Source: Flammeovirgaceae bacterium UBA6059 (GTDB lineage: Bacteria > Bacteroidota > Bacteroidia > Cytophagales > Cyclobacteriaceae). From it: a DNA stretch of 64,000 bases. Shown here in pieces: positions 44,333 through 54,047 of the stretch (position 1 is its first letter; each line of letters starts with the position of its first letter). The stretch lies in assembly GCA_002435755.1 (NCBI GenBank), contig DIYH01000024.1, forward strand, positions 310,001 through 374,000, given 5' to 3'. The translations under genes and the position numbers were made by a program. The notes beneath the pieces are model-generated. The model was given only the letters and a program-made list of their open reading frames with translations. It made no database searches and had not been told where the DNA came from.

Positions 44333-44887
44333 ATGAAGGCGAGAAAAATTGTTAGAAGAAAGATCAAACGCAAAAATCAGTTCTTCGGTATCGAAATAGA
44401 CAATAGTGAAATTCTTGCTTTGACAGCTGTTATAGTCTCAATTATCTCTATATCTATTTCAGCAAGATACTATTCCAATGCTTTGACACTACAGAGAAAT
44501 CACAATAAAGTAAGTGTTCGACCTTATTTGCGTTTTTTTACTTCTAATCTTGAACCAGCGATTAGATTGGAGAATTTTGGCTATGGTCCTGCATTTATAG
44601 ACAGCATCGTTTATACTTTGGACGATAGCATAGTTCTTGAACATGAACCAAGCGTCTGGTTCCTTGTCGAGCAGGATTTCGGTCTTGATACCCTTTTTTG
44701 GAAGTACAATAATATTTCTGTTTTAAAGGGAGAGGACAAGATTAATCTTTTGCAGATCGATGAGTGCTATTGCGATCAGTTTACTCTCGAGTTAAAAACT
44801 AAGCTCCTCGATTCAATTAGAAGTCGAATGGAAATCAGGGTTTATTATCAATCAATTTATGGAGAAGAGGGAATTAGCGTATGGTAG
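44333..44887 (+). CDS. Hypothetical single-pass membrane protein
   Basis: A 184-residue protein with a very basic N-terminus (MKARKIVRRKIKRKNQ), one membrane helix (about 28-46, LALTAVIVSIISISISARYY) and a soluble domain beginning RNHNKVSVRPYLRFF, with IRLENFGYGPAFIDSI. The RPYL and NxGxGPA pattern recurs in uncharacterised bacterial membrane proteins that I cannot assign a role. It sits between rlpA (divergent) and glnN (convergent, 5 nt gap). Confidence 0.6.
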   Translation: MKARKIVRRKIKRKNQFFGIEIDNSEILALTAVIVSIISISISARYYSNALTLQRNHNKVSVRPYLRFFTSNLEPAIRLENFGYGPAFIDSIVYTLDDSIVLEHEPSVWFLVEQDFGLDTLFWKYNNISVLKGEDKINLLQIDECYCDQFTLELKTKLLDSIRSRMEIRVYYQSIYGEEGISVW

Positions 44888-44892
44888 TTCTA

Positions 44893-47055
44893 CTATCTAA
44901 TAAACAACATCTCTCGGTACTTAACGAGTGGCCAATCCTTATCATCTACAAAAAGTTCGAGCTTGTCCACTGCATACCTGATCTTATGGAAATACTGCTC
45001 TTTGACTTTGTCTCCATAAGCGATGGCCCTGTCGCGTGGTGAGTTGATCTTATTAGCTTTTTTTCGTTCTTCAATCATCGCCATGACGGCCTGCTCTATA
45101 TCTATGATATAGCCAGATATTGTCTTGATATCATCTACGATTTCTGAATTATCAAGCCCCAGCTCTTTCAATCCTTTGGCATTCTGAATGAGCTTATTCT
45201 GATAAGCAATAGCCGTAGGGATGATGTGATTAAGTGCCAGATCACCCATCACTCGTGACTCGATCTGCACTTTCATGACATAGTTCTCCAGCATGATCTC
45301 GTGTCTAGCTTCAATTTCCACTTCTGTCATGACACCCGTCTCATTATAGAGCTGCTTGGCTGCCTTACTTACCAGAAAGTCAAGAGCCCTCGGTGTATCT
45401 TTTACATTGCTCAATCCTCTTTTCTTAGCTTCCTTCACCCAGTTCTCGGAGTATCCATCTCCTTCGAAGCGAATGTTTTTGGAGGCTTTGACATACTCTC
45501 TGAGGATATCGATGATGGCCAAGCGACGCTCCTTCCCTTTATCAATGTCGATACTGACCTGTTCATGAAATTTTTCAAGTTGATGGGCCATGATCAGGTT
45601 GAGTACAGTCATAGGGTTGGCTACATTCTGATCTGAACCCACCGCCCTAAACTCGAACTTGTTTCCTGTAAATGCGAAAGGAGAGGTACGATTTCGATCC
45701 GTATTGTCCAGTATGATCTCTGGGATTTGATCAATTCCGAGCTTCATATAGAGATTGTCACCTTTTTCTACCTTGATATTGCCGTTATTTTCTAATTCGT
45801 CGAGTACTGCAGTTAATGTTTCTCCCAAAAAGATGGAGATGATTGCTGGCGGAGCTTCATTGGCCCCAAGACGAAAGTCATTGCCGGCCGAAGCAATGGT
45901 TGCACGTAGTAGGTCAGCATGGTCGTGCACAGCTTTTATGGTGATCACCAGGAAAGTCAGGAACTGTAGGTTTTCCCTGGCACTGCTACTTGGTTGGAAC
46001 AGGTTGATACCTGTATCAGTGACAAGCGACCAGTTGTTGTGCTTTCCGCTACCGTTGAGACCGGCAAACGGCTTTTCGTGAAAGAGCACCTTGACCTTGT
46101 GCTTCTTTGCTACTTTGCTCATCACATCCTTGAGCAGGGAGTTATGATCAGTAGCTACATTGGCTTCTTCATACATTGGTGCTACTTCAAACTGAGAGGG
46201 GGCAACCTCGTTGTGTCGCGTACGGAGCGGTATCCCCAGACGGTGGGACTCAATCTCAAAGTCCTTCATGAAGTCATATACCCGAGTGGGAATAGCCCCA
46301 AAATAATGATCATCCAATTGCTGCCCTCTGGCAGGATTATGCCCAAACACTGTCCTTCCGCTCATGACCAGGTCAGGACGTGCGGCAAACAATGCTTCGT
46401 CAATCACGAAATACTCCTGTTCCCAACCTAGGGAAGCAGTCACCTTCGTCACGTCACGATCAAATAGTTTACAAACCCTGGTCGCAGCTTTATCTACTGC
46501 CTTTAGTGCTTTCAACAGTGGTGCCTTGTAGTCTAGCGCCTCTCCCGTGTAAGAGACAAATATTGTAGGAATACAAAGCGTCTTGTCCACTATGAAAATA
46601 GGAGAGCTTGGGTCCCAGGCGGTGTAGCCACGAGCCTCAAAGGTGGTACGGATTCCCCCGCTAGGAAAACTCGACGCATCCGGCTCTTGCTGTGTCAACT
46701 CACTGCCTTTCAGTGCCTCTATGCCTTTGTGCGGGTCAAAGAACGCATCATGTTTTTCTGCGGTAGCCCCGGTCAAAGGTTGAAACCAGTGTGTGTAATG
46801 TGTCACGCCATGTGCCATGGCCCAGTTGCGCACAGCCGCTGCTACCGAGTCGGCAGTTTCAAGATCGATTTTTCGGCGTTTTCTGATGGCGTTATCTACC
46901 CGACTAAATATCTCAGGAGAGAGCGTATTGCGCATCTGCTCATAGCCAAATATGAGCTCCCCAAAGTAGTCTGAGACCTTTTTAGACGGACTTGGTACGT
47001 CAATTCGCGACCTTTGCTGTACCTCCTGGAGTGCGTTGAATCGTAGGTGTGACAT
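44893..47055 (-). CDS. glnN: Type III glutamine synthetase
   Basis: A 720-residue glutamine synthetase of the large GSIII class (GlnN), common in Bacteroidota, which joins ammonia to glutamate using ATP. Seen: THYTHWFQPLTGATAEKHDAF, the Glu and His metal-site region GWEQEYFVID, FHEKPFAGLNGSGKHNNWSL for ATP and ammonia binding, and FRLGANEAPPAIISIFLG. Length fits the class (about 700-730 residues). Nitrogen regulation is expected, but I see no clear regulatory site in the 90 nt between it and the adenine deaminase gene. Confidence 0.95.
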   Translation of the reverse strand: MSHLRFNALQEVQQRSRIDVPSPSKKVSDYFGELIFGYEQMRNTLSPEIFSRVDNAIRKRRKIDLETADSVAAAVRNWAMAHGVTHYTHWFQPLTGATAEKHDAFFDPHKGIEALKGSELTQQEPDASSFPSGGIRTTFEARGYTAWDPSSPIFIVDKTLCIPTIFVSYTGEALDYKAPLLKALKAVDKAATRVCKLFDRDVTKVTASLGWEQEYFVIDEALFAARPDLVMSGRTVFGHNPARGQQLDDHYFGAIPTRVYDFMKDFEIESHRLGIPLRTRHNEVAPSQFEVAPMYEEANVATDHNSLLKDVMSKVAKKHKVKVLFHEKPFAGLNGSGKHNNWSLVTDTGINLFQPSSSARENLQFLTFLVITIKAVHDHADLLRATIASAGNDFRLGANEAPPAIISIFLGETLTAVLDELENNGNIKVEKGDNLYMKLGIDQIPEIILDNTDRNRTSPFAFTGNKFEFRAVGSDQNVANPMTVLNLIMAHQLEKFHEQVSIDIDKGKERRLAIIDILREYVKASKNIRFEGDGYSENWVKEAKKRGLSNVKDTPRALDFLVSKAAKQLYNETGVMTEVEIEARHEIMLENYVMKVQIESRVMGDLALNHIIPTAIAYQNKLIQNAKGLKELGLDNSEIVDDIKTISGYIIDIEQAVMAMIEERKKANKINSPRDRAIAYGDKVKEQYFHKIRYAVDKLELFVDDKDWPLVKYREMLFIR

Positions 47056-47144
47056 ATCAGTTTTTGGATTTTTTGGTTGTTGGTCAAGTTAATAAATAAG
47101 GACTTCTGCAGTCGTTGTTTGTACTTTAGTATTTGCATCTCCAC

Positions 47145-48764
47145 CTATCGGAATACCTCAGTGAAGGTAAACTTTTCTCCATCGAACAAGCCCCGATCAC
47201 TAAGCTTGACAGAAGGAATGACCAATAGTGCCATGAAGCTCAGTGTCATAAAGGGCGAAGTAAGCGTGGAACCAAGTGTTTTTTTGGTGAATTGATCGAT
47301 AGCCGTGTATTGCCGGGCTACCTCGGCTCCATCCCCTGTACTCATCAGCCCGGCTACAGGCAAGGGAAGAATATGATGCTGATCATCAGCTACAGCTGAG
47401 ATCCCTCCTTTTGATGAGATGAGCGCATTAATGGCATGAGTCAGGTCCGTTCCATTAGTACCTACGGCAATGATATTATGAGAATCATGTGCTACAGTCG
47501 AAGCAATGGCACCTGATGTGAGCCCGAAATTTTTGATGAAGGCAATGGCTGGTGGTGCAGTATTAAATCGATTGAGTACAACAAGTTTTAATATGTCCTC
47601 CTCAATACTGACCTGCTCCTTATCCAATAAAGCGGTAGGGTGCCATTCACTTTGTGTAATGAGCTGGTGATCAATTGCTGCAATAGCTTGCAGCTCTTGG
47701 CCCGCTATATTCAGTTGAAGGTCTTGAGCTGTGATAGGCGAGGTACTAAAGTTATTGATGACGTCACTTTTCACCGAATTGATCAAAGTTTTACCATGAT
47801 CGGCAACTTTTTCACCATTGATCCATGTCTCTTGTACATTAAAACTGGTAGGATGATCGATAATGACAAAATCAGCCGGATCGCCTTCTTCCAGCAAGCC
47901 AATATCAAGGTTGTAGTGCTTGACTGGGTTGATGCAAGCTGCTTGTAGTATATGGTACAAGTCATGACCCTTTGCAAGCGCTCTTCGGACAAGCTCATCG
48001 ATATGGCTGACCATCAGATAGTCGGGATGCTTGTCATCAGAGCAAAACATGATCCGGTCAGGATAATCTGCCAGAAGCGATACTAGCGCTTCAAAGTTTT
48101 TGGCGGCACTTCCCTCCCTGATGATGATCTTCATTCCGCATTTTAGCTTGTCAAGGGCTTCTTCTAGTGTAAAACATTCATGATCTGTCGAGATTCCAGC
48201 TGCTACGTAGTTTGAAGCCTGTTCTCCTTTAAGCCCTGGTGCATGTCCGTCAATAGGAAGGCCTAGTTCTTTGGCATACTCAAGCTTCTTGTAAACTTCC
48301 GCATCCTTGTAGAGGACACCCGGCCAGTTCATCATTTCTGCCAGGTATCTGATGTCCGGCATCTCCAGCAATTCTCTGACTCCCTCAGCGTCTATGACTG
48401 CTCCGGTTGACTCGAAAGTAGTGGCAGGTACACAAGAAGGAGCACCAAAGTTGAATTTGAAATTGACCTTATTACCATCCTGGACCATATATTTCACTCC
48501 CTCCATACCCATTACATTCGCAATCTCATGTGGGTCGGAGACAGTACCTACAGTACCATGTACCACAGCCCATCGAGCAAACTCAGAAGGTACCAGCATA
48601 GAGCTTTCGATATGAACATGAGCATCTATCAGACCAGGCGATACATACATCGATGGCTTCCTGTCGATCCTTCGTATTTGTCTTATATGGCTATCAAATG
48701 ATATTTCAACCGGGTAGGTTGATTTGGATTGGATATCTATAAGATTGGCCTTGATACTTCGCAT
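47145..48764 (-). CDS. ade: Adenine deaminase
   Basis: A 539-residue adenine deaminase of the amidohydrolase superfamily, converting adenine to hypoxanthine and ammonia in purine salvage. Seen: YVSPGLIDAHVHIESSMLVPSEFARWAVVHGTVGTVSDPHEIANVMG, the metal His in LPIDGHAPGLKG and GISTDHECFTLEEAL, and MFCSDDKHPDYL. The C-terminal domain (GLTSGAIASTVAHDSHNIIAVG, GGISAV) is typical. It lies upstream of glnN on the same strand, 89 nt away; both release or use ammonia, which may be a reason for proximity but is not evidence of co-regulation. Confidence 0.95.
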   Translation of the reverse strand: MRSIKANLIDIQSKSTYPVEISFDSHIRQIRRIDRKPSMYVSPGLIDAHVHIESSMLVPSEFARWAVVHGTVGTVSDPHEIANVMGMEGVKYMVQDGNKVNFKFNFGAPSCVPATTFESTGAVIDAEGVRELLEMPDIRYLAEMMNWPGVLYKDAEVYKKLEYAKELGLPIDGHAPGLKGEQASNYVAAGISTDHECFTLEEALDKLKCGMKIIIREGSAAKNFEALVSLLADYPDRIMFCSDDKHPDYLMVSHIDELVRRALAKGHDLYHILQAACINPVKHYNLDIGLLEEGDPADFVIIDHPTSFNVQETWINGEKVADHGKTLINSVKSDVINNFSTSPITAQDLQLNIAGQELQAIAAIDHQLITQSEWHPTALLDKEQVSIEEDILKLVVLNRFNTAPPAIAFIKNFGLTSGAIASTVAHDSHNIIAVGTNGTDLTHAINALISSKGGISAVADDQHHILPLPVAGLMSTGDGAEVARQYTAIDQFTKKTLGSTLTSPFMTLSFMALLVIPSVKLSDRGLFDGEKFTFTEVFR

Positions 48765-48971
48765 TTGAAATTGTTCTACAGTTTGAGTGGTTTGACAACT
48801 ATATTTGCGATAAAACTACGCTGTTTTGAAATTCAGGCTTTCGCATACCTTACTATTATTGGTCTTTTGCGGTTTTATGTTGCAAGACTGCAAACCTACC
48901 CCCAGTCACTCCAAGCGACACAAAAAACTTAAAAGAGGTAAACCCATTCCCTGTCCAATCAAAGACTGCTA

Positions 48972-49661
48972 ATGAGTCGTGATATAGTTGTAGCCATTGA
49001 CGGCTATTCGGGTACTGGTAAAAGTACTACCGCAAAAAAAGTGGCTTCCGAGCTAGACTACATCTATGTAGATACCGGTGCGATGTACCGTGCGGTTACC
49101 TTGGCGTTCATCCGTGCAGGTGTAGAGAGCTTCCTATCAGGAAAAATTAAGACCTTGCTAGATGAAGTTGACATTTCATTCATCAAGAATAGTAGCACGG
49201 GCCTTCAGGAAACATATTTGAATGGAGAGAATGTTGAAGAACAGATCAGGGGAATAGAGGTGTCGGGTCGTGTGAGCGAAGTGAGTGCGATATCCGAGGT
49301 GAGGAGAAAATTAGTAGAACAGCAGCGATCTATGGGAGCAAATGGTGGGATAGTGATGGATGGCAGAGATATTGGTACTGTGGTTTTCCCAAAGGCAGAT
49401 CTGAAGGTATTTATGACGGCCAATGACGAGGTGCGAGCTGAAAGAAGATGGCTCGAGTTAAAGGAAAAGGGGAAGCACATCTCAAAAGAAGAAGTATTGG
49501 AAAACTTGAGATCCAGGGACGAAATAGATACATCCAGGGTGGACAGCCCATTGCGACAGGCTGACGATGCAATATTGATAGATACTTCAAACATTAGCAT
49601 TAAACAGCAGGTCAAAGACATATTAATACTTGCAAAAAGAAAGCTTGGTAAGGATATTTGA
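48972..49661 (+). CDS. cmk: Cytidylate kinase
   Basis: A 229-residue CMP kinase, phosphorylating CMP and dCMP. The P-loop is IDGYSGTGKSTTAK; VDTGAMYRAVTLAFIRAG, DGRDIGTVVFPKADLKVFMTA and RSRDEIDTSRVDSPLRQADDAILIDTS are family blocks. It is followed after 30 nt by ispH on the same strand; cmk-ispH adjacency is frequent in Bacteroidota. Confidence 0.95.
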   Translation: MSRDIVVAIDGYSGTGKSTTAKKVASELDYIYVDTGAMYRAVTLAFIRAGVESFLSGKIKTLLDEVDISFIKNSSTGLQETYLNGENVEEQIRGIEVSGRVSEVSAISEVRRKLVEQQRSMGANGGIVMDGRDIGTVVFPKADLKVFMTANDEVRAERRWLELKEKGKHISKEEVLENLRSRDEIDTSRVDSPLRQADDAILIDTSNISIKQQVKDILILAKRKLGKDI

Positions 49662-49691
49662 AGGATAATCCAGTCGCATTGAATATGCCGT

Positions 49692-50591
49692 ATGAATATT
49701 GAGATAGATGATAAATCAGGTTATTGCTTTGGCGTAGAGTTCGCCATACAAATGGCCGAAGACGAAATGGAAGAAGGTGGAGAACTGTATTGTCTTGGCG
49801 ATATAGTGCATAACGATATGGAAGTTCGTCGCTTGCATGCCAAGGGGCTGAGGGTGATCAGCAAAGAGGAGTTGGCGGATTTACACGATTGTAAAGTGCT
49901 CATCAGGGCTCATGGAGAGCCTCCAGAGACTTATCAGACGGCTCTTGAGAATAATATCGAACTGATCGATGCTTCTTGTCCTGTGGTTCTGAAGTTACAG
50001 AACAGGGTGAAGCATGCGTATGATCAGATGAACGAGAATGACGGACAGATTGTGATCTATGGTAAAAACGGTCATGCTGAGGTGATTGGATTGGCCGGAC
50101 AGACCAATAAGGAGGCAATTGTGGTGATGACGGATGAAGATCTTGACAAGATCGACTACTCAAAACCTGTGACACTATTCAGCCAGACCACCAAAAGTAC
50201 TAAGGGCTTTTATCATATTAAGCAAGAGATAGAGCGCCGGATCGCTAAGGCTAATGGAGAATTAAACTTGGAAGCGTTTACGGCAAATGACAGCATATGT
50301 AGACAGGTTTCCAATCGAGAGCCTCAACTGGAGAAGTTTTCTAATAAACATGATGTGATCCTGTTTGTTAGCGGTAAGAAGAGCAGTAATGGTAAAGCGC
50401 TTTACAGTGTTTGCAAATCTATCAATAAGCGTAGCTATTTCATTGAGAATGAGACTGAGCTGGATTTGACATGGTTGGAGAATGCTACTTCTGTAGGAAT
50501 CTGTGGTGCAACCTCTACACCTATGTGGCTGATGCAACAGGTCGCTAACCATATTCAGAACCAAGTGGATGAAGTACCGGAACTGGCATGA
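49692..50591 (+). CDS. ispH: 4-hydroxy-3-methylbut-2-enyl diphosphate reductase
   Basis: A 299-residue IspH, the last enzyme of the MEP pathway, using a 4Fe-4S cluster to make IPP and DMAPP. The three cluster cysteines are in SGYCFGVEFAI, DASCPVVLKLQNRV and NDSICRQVSNREPQL. The substrate-binding HG is in IRAHGEPPETYQ, and GICGATSTPMWLMQQV is the C-terminal block. The N-terminus is short with no signal. Confidence 0.95.
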   Translation: MNIEIDDKSGYCFGVEFAIQMAEDEMEEGGELYCLGDIVHNDMEVRRLHAKGLRVISKEELADLHDCKVLIRAHGEPPETYQTALENNIELIDASCPVVLKLQNRVKHAYDQMNENDGQIVIYGKNGHAEVIGLAGQTNKEAIVVMTDEDLDKIDYSKPVTLFSQTTKSTKGFYHIKQEIERRIAKANGELNLEAFTANDSICRQVSNREPQLEKFSNKHDVILFVSGKKSSNGKALYSVCKSINKRSYFIENETELDLTWLENATSVGICGATSTPMWLMQQVANHIQNQVDEVPELA

Positions 50592-50667
50592 TGAAAAGTA
50601 TCGATTTGCGCTAAAGCTGCAGCTAGTTATGGACCATCGAAAAAATTCTCTAAGATTAAAATTTTAT

Positions 50668-50675
50668 TATTTTTG
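50668..50675 (+). promoter_or_regulatory. Bacteroidota -7 promoter box before nqrA
   Basis: TATTTTTG matches TAnnTTTG and lies about 32 nt before the nqrA ATG in a strongly A/T-rich stretch. No convincing -33 element was identified. Confidence 0.5.
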
Positions 50676-50707
50676 CCCCGTCTAAAACCACTATTCCCTA
50701 ATCACTA

Positions 50708-52072
50708 ATGTCGAAAACTATTAAGCTCAAGAAGGGATTTAATATCAATCTTGCGGGAGCTCCTAGCAATGATCTGGTCAAGGATGTTCATCCTGATACT
50801 TTCGCACTAAAGCCCACTAATTTTCCTGGTATGGCAAGGCCAAAACTTTTGGCTAAAGAAGGAGATAGTGTAAAGGCAGGTTCTCCGGTATTTTATGATC
50901 ATGTTGTTGAAGATGTGATCTACACAGCTCCGGTAAGCGGTGAGATCGTAGAGATCGTAAGAGGAGCCAAAAGAAAGATCCTGGAAATAAAGATATTGGC
51001 TGATAAGTCAATCGAATACGAATCTTTCGAAAAGTATTCGGTATCTGACATTACAAGCCTGTCTAAGGAAGATGCAGTAGCTCAAATGAGCAAAGGCGGA
51101 GTTTGGCCCAATATCATCCAGAGACCATACGGTATTGTTGCCAATCCTGCAGATACACCCAAAGCTATATTCATTTCCGGGTTTGATACGAACCCGCTGG
51201 CACCGTCTACCGAAATGTTGTACGCTGGTGAAGAGCAGGCTTTCCAGGCAGGTATTGATGTGTTGAAGAAATTGACTTCCGGGGTGGTGCACCTTGGAAT
51301 TAATGGGAAGGAAGAAATTCCAGGCCTTTACTCTTCTGTTAAGGGAGCACAAATCAATAAGATTTCTGGTCCTCACCCGGCTGGAAATGTAGGTGTGCAC
51401 ATTCATCATATTGATCCGGTGAATAAGGGAGATCTGGTTTGGACGGTAGCACCTTACGGTGTGATACAAATTGGTAAGTTTTTCCTTGAAGGCAAGTATG
51501 ATGCGAGTAAGGTCATTGCGGTAGCAGGATCTGAAGTGCAATCACCAAAGTACTACAGCACATACATCGGGGCGAGTGTCGGCAAGTTCGTTGAGGGTAA
51601 TCTCAAGCAGGACCATGTCAGGGTAGTTTCTGGCAATGTGCTTACAGGTGAAGGAGTCGGTAAAGAAGGTTATTTAGGTTACTATCACAATGCGATAACT
51701 GTGATCCCTGAAGGTGACTCGGAAGAGTTGCTCGGATGGATACTTCCTACGACAGACAAGCTGAGTTACCACAGGGCATTTGGTTTGTTGTCTTTCCTCA
51801 TGCCCAAAAAGGAATTTGTGTTGAATACGAATACCAGGGGCGAACCGAGAGCTTTCGTGATGTCAGGAGAGTTTGAGAAGGTAATGCCAATGGATGTAAT
51901 GCCGACTTATCTGGTCAAGGCCATTATGGCGGAGGATTACGATGAGATGGAAGCACTTGGGATTTATGAATTAATTGAAGAGGATATTGCTCTCTGTGAG
52001 TTTATAGATGTATCGAAGCACGAATTGCAGTCGATACTGAGAACAGGTTTGGACTTAATGAGAAATGGTTAA
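50708..52072 (+). CDS. nqrA: Na+-translocating NADH:quinone reductase subunit A
   Basis: A 454-residue NqrA, the peripheral ubiquinone/inhibitor-binding subunit of the Na+-NQR complex at the inner membrane. Seen: KLKKGFNINLAGAP, FPGMARPKLLAKEGDSVKAGSPVFYDH, SPVSGEIVEIVRGAKRKILEI-like barrel-sandwich sequence, and MPMDVMPTYLVKAIMAEDYDEMEALGIYELIEEDIALCEFI. First gene of nqrABCDE; the nqrB start is 7 nt downstream. Confidence 0.95.
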   Translation: MSKTIKLKKGFNINLAGAPSNDLVKDVHPDTFALKPTNFPGMARPKLLAKEGDSVKAGSPVFYDHVVEDVIYTAPVSGEIVEIVRGAKRKILEIKILADKSIEYESFEKYSVSDITSLSKEDAVAQMSKGGVWPNIIQRPYGIVANPADTPKAIFISGFDTNPLAPSTEMLYAGEEQAFQAGIDVLKKLTSGVVHLGINGKEEIPGLYSSVKGAQINKISGPHPAGNVGVHIHHIDPVNKGDLVWTVAPYGVIQIGKFFLEGKYDASKVIAVAGSEVQSPKYYSTYIGASVGKFVEGNLKQDHVRVVSGNVLTGEGVGKEGYLGYYHNAITVIPEGDSEELLGWILPTTDKLSYHRAFGLLSFLMPKKEFVLNTNTRGEPRAFVMSGEFEKVMPMDVMPTYLVKAIMAEDYDEMEALGIYELIEEDIALCEFIDVSKHELQSILRTGLDLMRNG

Positions 52073-52078
52073 GAGTAT

Positions 52079-53275
52079 ATGAAGTTTATACAGAACGCTT
52101 TTGATTCTATTGAGCATCACTTTGAAAAAGGTGGTAAGTGGGAGAAGTTTTATCCTATCTATGAAGGTCACAGGACTATCTTGTTTGCACCGAAACTAAC
52201 TACTGGCAAGACTGGTGTTCAGGTAAGAGATGCGATTGACCTCAAGCGCATGATGTTCACGGTGATCATCGCAATGATACCTTGTTTGATCTTTGGTATG
52301 TGGAATGTTGGACATCAGCACTTTTTGGCGACTGGAGTGGAAGCTACACTTGCTGACAAGTTCTTGATTGGAGCACTTAAGGTGATCCCTATCGTTATTG
52401 TGTCTTATGCGGTGGGCCTGGGTATTGAGTTCGCTATATGTGTGATTAGACAGCACCCTGTCAATGAAGGTTACCTCGTAACCGGTATGTTGATCCCGCT
52501 TGTTATGCCTGCTTCAATACCATTGTGGCAAGTGGCATTGGCCACAGCTTTTGCGGTGATTATCGCTAAAGAAGCATTTGGCGGTACTGGGATGAACGTA
52601 TTGAATGTGGCCTTGACAGCTCGAGCATTCTTATATTTTGCCTATCCTTCAGACATATCCGGTGAAGTCTGGACCTTCCTTGGTGATGCCCAGCCAATCG
52701 CAGCGTATTCAGGAGCTACCCCATTGGCTATAGGAGCGGAAACTATTGATAATATCAACTCTGCCTCCGTTACCAGTCTTTTCGGTGACGCATGGTCTGC
52801 TGGTATATTTGATTTCTGGAATATGTTCCTAGGTGTGATGCCAGGTTCAATCGGAGAAACTTCCACGCTAATGTGCTTGATCGGAGCTGCTATTCTGGTG
52901 CTAACCGGAGTAGGTAGCTGGAAGATAATCGCGGGAGTTTTTGGAGGCGCTTACGCTATGGGATTGATCTTCAACCTCATTGGTGCTAACCAGTTTATGT
53001 TGATGCCACCGGAGTATCACTGGGTGATTGGTGGACTTGCCTTTGGTGCAGTATTTATGGCGACTGATCCTGTATCAGCTGCTCAGACTGAAACAGGTAA
53101 ATGGGTCTATGGAATTTTAATAGGTGTCATTACTGTTCTGATAAGAGTATTTAACCCTGCCTATCCGGAGGGAATCATGTTGGCGATACTATTTATGAAT
53201 GTATTTGCGCCACTCATTGATTATTATGTAGTAGAAGCTAACAAAAAAAGGAGGTTACAACGTGCGACAGTCTAA
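52079..53275 (+). CDS. nqrB: Na+-NQR subunit B
   Basis: A 398-residue membrane subunit with about ten helices. The covalent FMN attachment motif SGAT is present (AYSGATPLA, Thr214, equal to Thr236 in Vibrio). Other marks are GTGMNVLNVALTARAFLYFAYP and ATDPVSAAQTETGKW. It overlaps the nqrC start by 14 nt. Confidence 0.95.
   Translation: MKFIQNAFDSIEHHFEKGGKWEKFYPIYEGHRTILFAPKLTTGKTGVQVRDAIDLKRMMFTVIIAMIPCLIFGMWNVGHQHFLATGVEATLADKFLIGALKVIPIVIVSYAVGLGIEFAICVIRQHPVNEGYLVTGMLIPLVMPASIPLWQVALATAFAVIIAKEAFGGTGMNVLNVALTARAFLYFAYPSDISGEVWTFLGDAQPIAAYSGATPLAIGAETIDNINSASVTSLFGDAWSAGIFDFWNMFLGVMPGSIGETSTLMCLIGAAILVLTGVGSWKIIAGVFGGAYAMGLIFNLIGANQFMLMPPEYHWVIGGLAFGAVFMATDPVSAAQTETGKWVYGILIGVITVLIRVFNPAYPEGIMLAILFMNVFAPLIDYYVVEANKKRRLQRATV
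53248..53255 (+). promoter_or_regulatory. Strong Shine-Dalgarno sequence before nqrC
   Basis: AAGGAGGT, a perfect anti-16S match, lies six nt before the GTG start of nqrC inside the nqrB coding end. Most genes here have no such site, so it stands out and supports the GTG start. Confidence 0.7.
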
Positions 53276-54020
53276 CGCTTACATCATCATCTTCTCAGCG
53301 GTCATGACCATCATATTGGGTGGTTTGCTATCGCTGACGTCTGTTGGCTTGAAGCCATTACAAGATCAGCAAGTGGAACTTGATACTAAAAGGAAGATTT
53401 TGGGTGCTGTGATGGATATCTCTAACCTGAAAACTGACAAGGAAGTCATAGATCTTTATGCTCAGCGCGTGAGGTCTACTGTTGTTGATATCAACGCTCA
53501 ACCTGTTGAAACCGATGAAAGAGGTAATCCTATGGTTGCGGAGCGTATAAATATCCAGAAGAATCATAAAAGAAGTAAAGATGAGCGTTATTATCCTGTT
53601 TTTACTGTGATGTCTGAAAGCGACCCTAACCAAGTAGAGGCCTATGTATTTCCAATGTTTGGTGCTGGCCTGTGGGATTGGATTTCAGGTTTTGTGGCGC
53701 TAGGGCAAGATTTGAATACTGTCAAGGGTGTAGCATTTGACCATAAGCAGGAGACACCCGGTCTTGGAGCTAGAATCACTGACCAGGAAGTACGAGGCAG
53801 ATATGCCGGAAAGGAAATCTATGATGCTTCTGGATCACTGGTCTCCATCACTATGGTCAAAGGCGAGAACAATACAGGATTGTCCGTTCATGAAGTAGAT
53901 GGCATGTCAGGAGCGACGCTTACGGCAAAAGGTGTAAATCAAATGCTAGAGTACTATCTGTCATGCTACGAAATATACATTAAGAAACAAAAAAGCGGTC
54001 AGTCGGTCGCGTCGTTATAG
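53262..54020 (+). CDS. nqrC: Na+-NQR subunit C
   Basis: A 252-residue subunit with one N-terminal membrane helix (about 6-28) and a periplasmic FMN domain. The covalent flavin motif is DGMSGATLTAKGVNQM (Thr219). The start is GTG at 53262, preceded by AAGGAGGT. Seen also: GLWDWISGFVAL and ETPGLGARITDQEVRGRYAGK, both family blocks. Confidence 0.95.
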   Translation: MRQSNAYIIIFSAVMTIILGGLLSLTSVGLKPLQDQQVELDTKRKILGAVMDISNLKTDKEVIDLYAQRVRSTVVDINAQPVETDERGNPMVAERINIQKNHKRSKDERYYPVFTVMSESDPNQVEAYVFPMFGAGLWDWISGFVALGQDLNTVKGVAFDHKQETPGLGARITDQEVRGRYAGKEIYDASGSLVSITMVKGENNTGLSVHEVDGMSGATLTAKGVNQMLEYYLSCYEIYIKKQKSGQSVASL

Positions 54021-54047
54021 TCCATTGCAAGCCTAAACAACTGTAAA

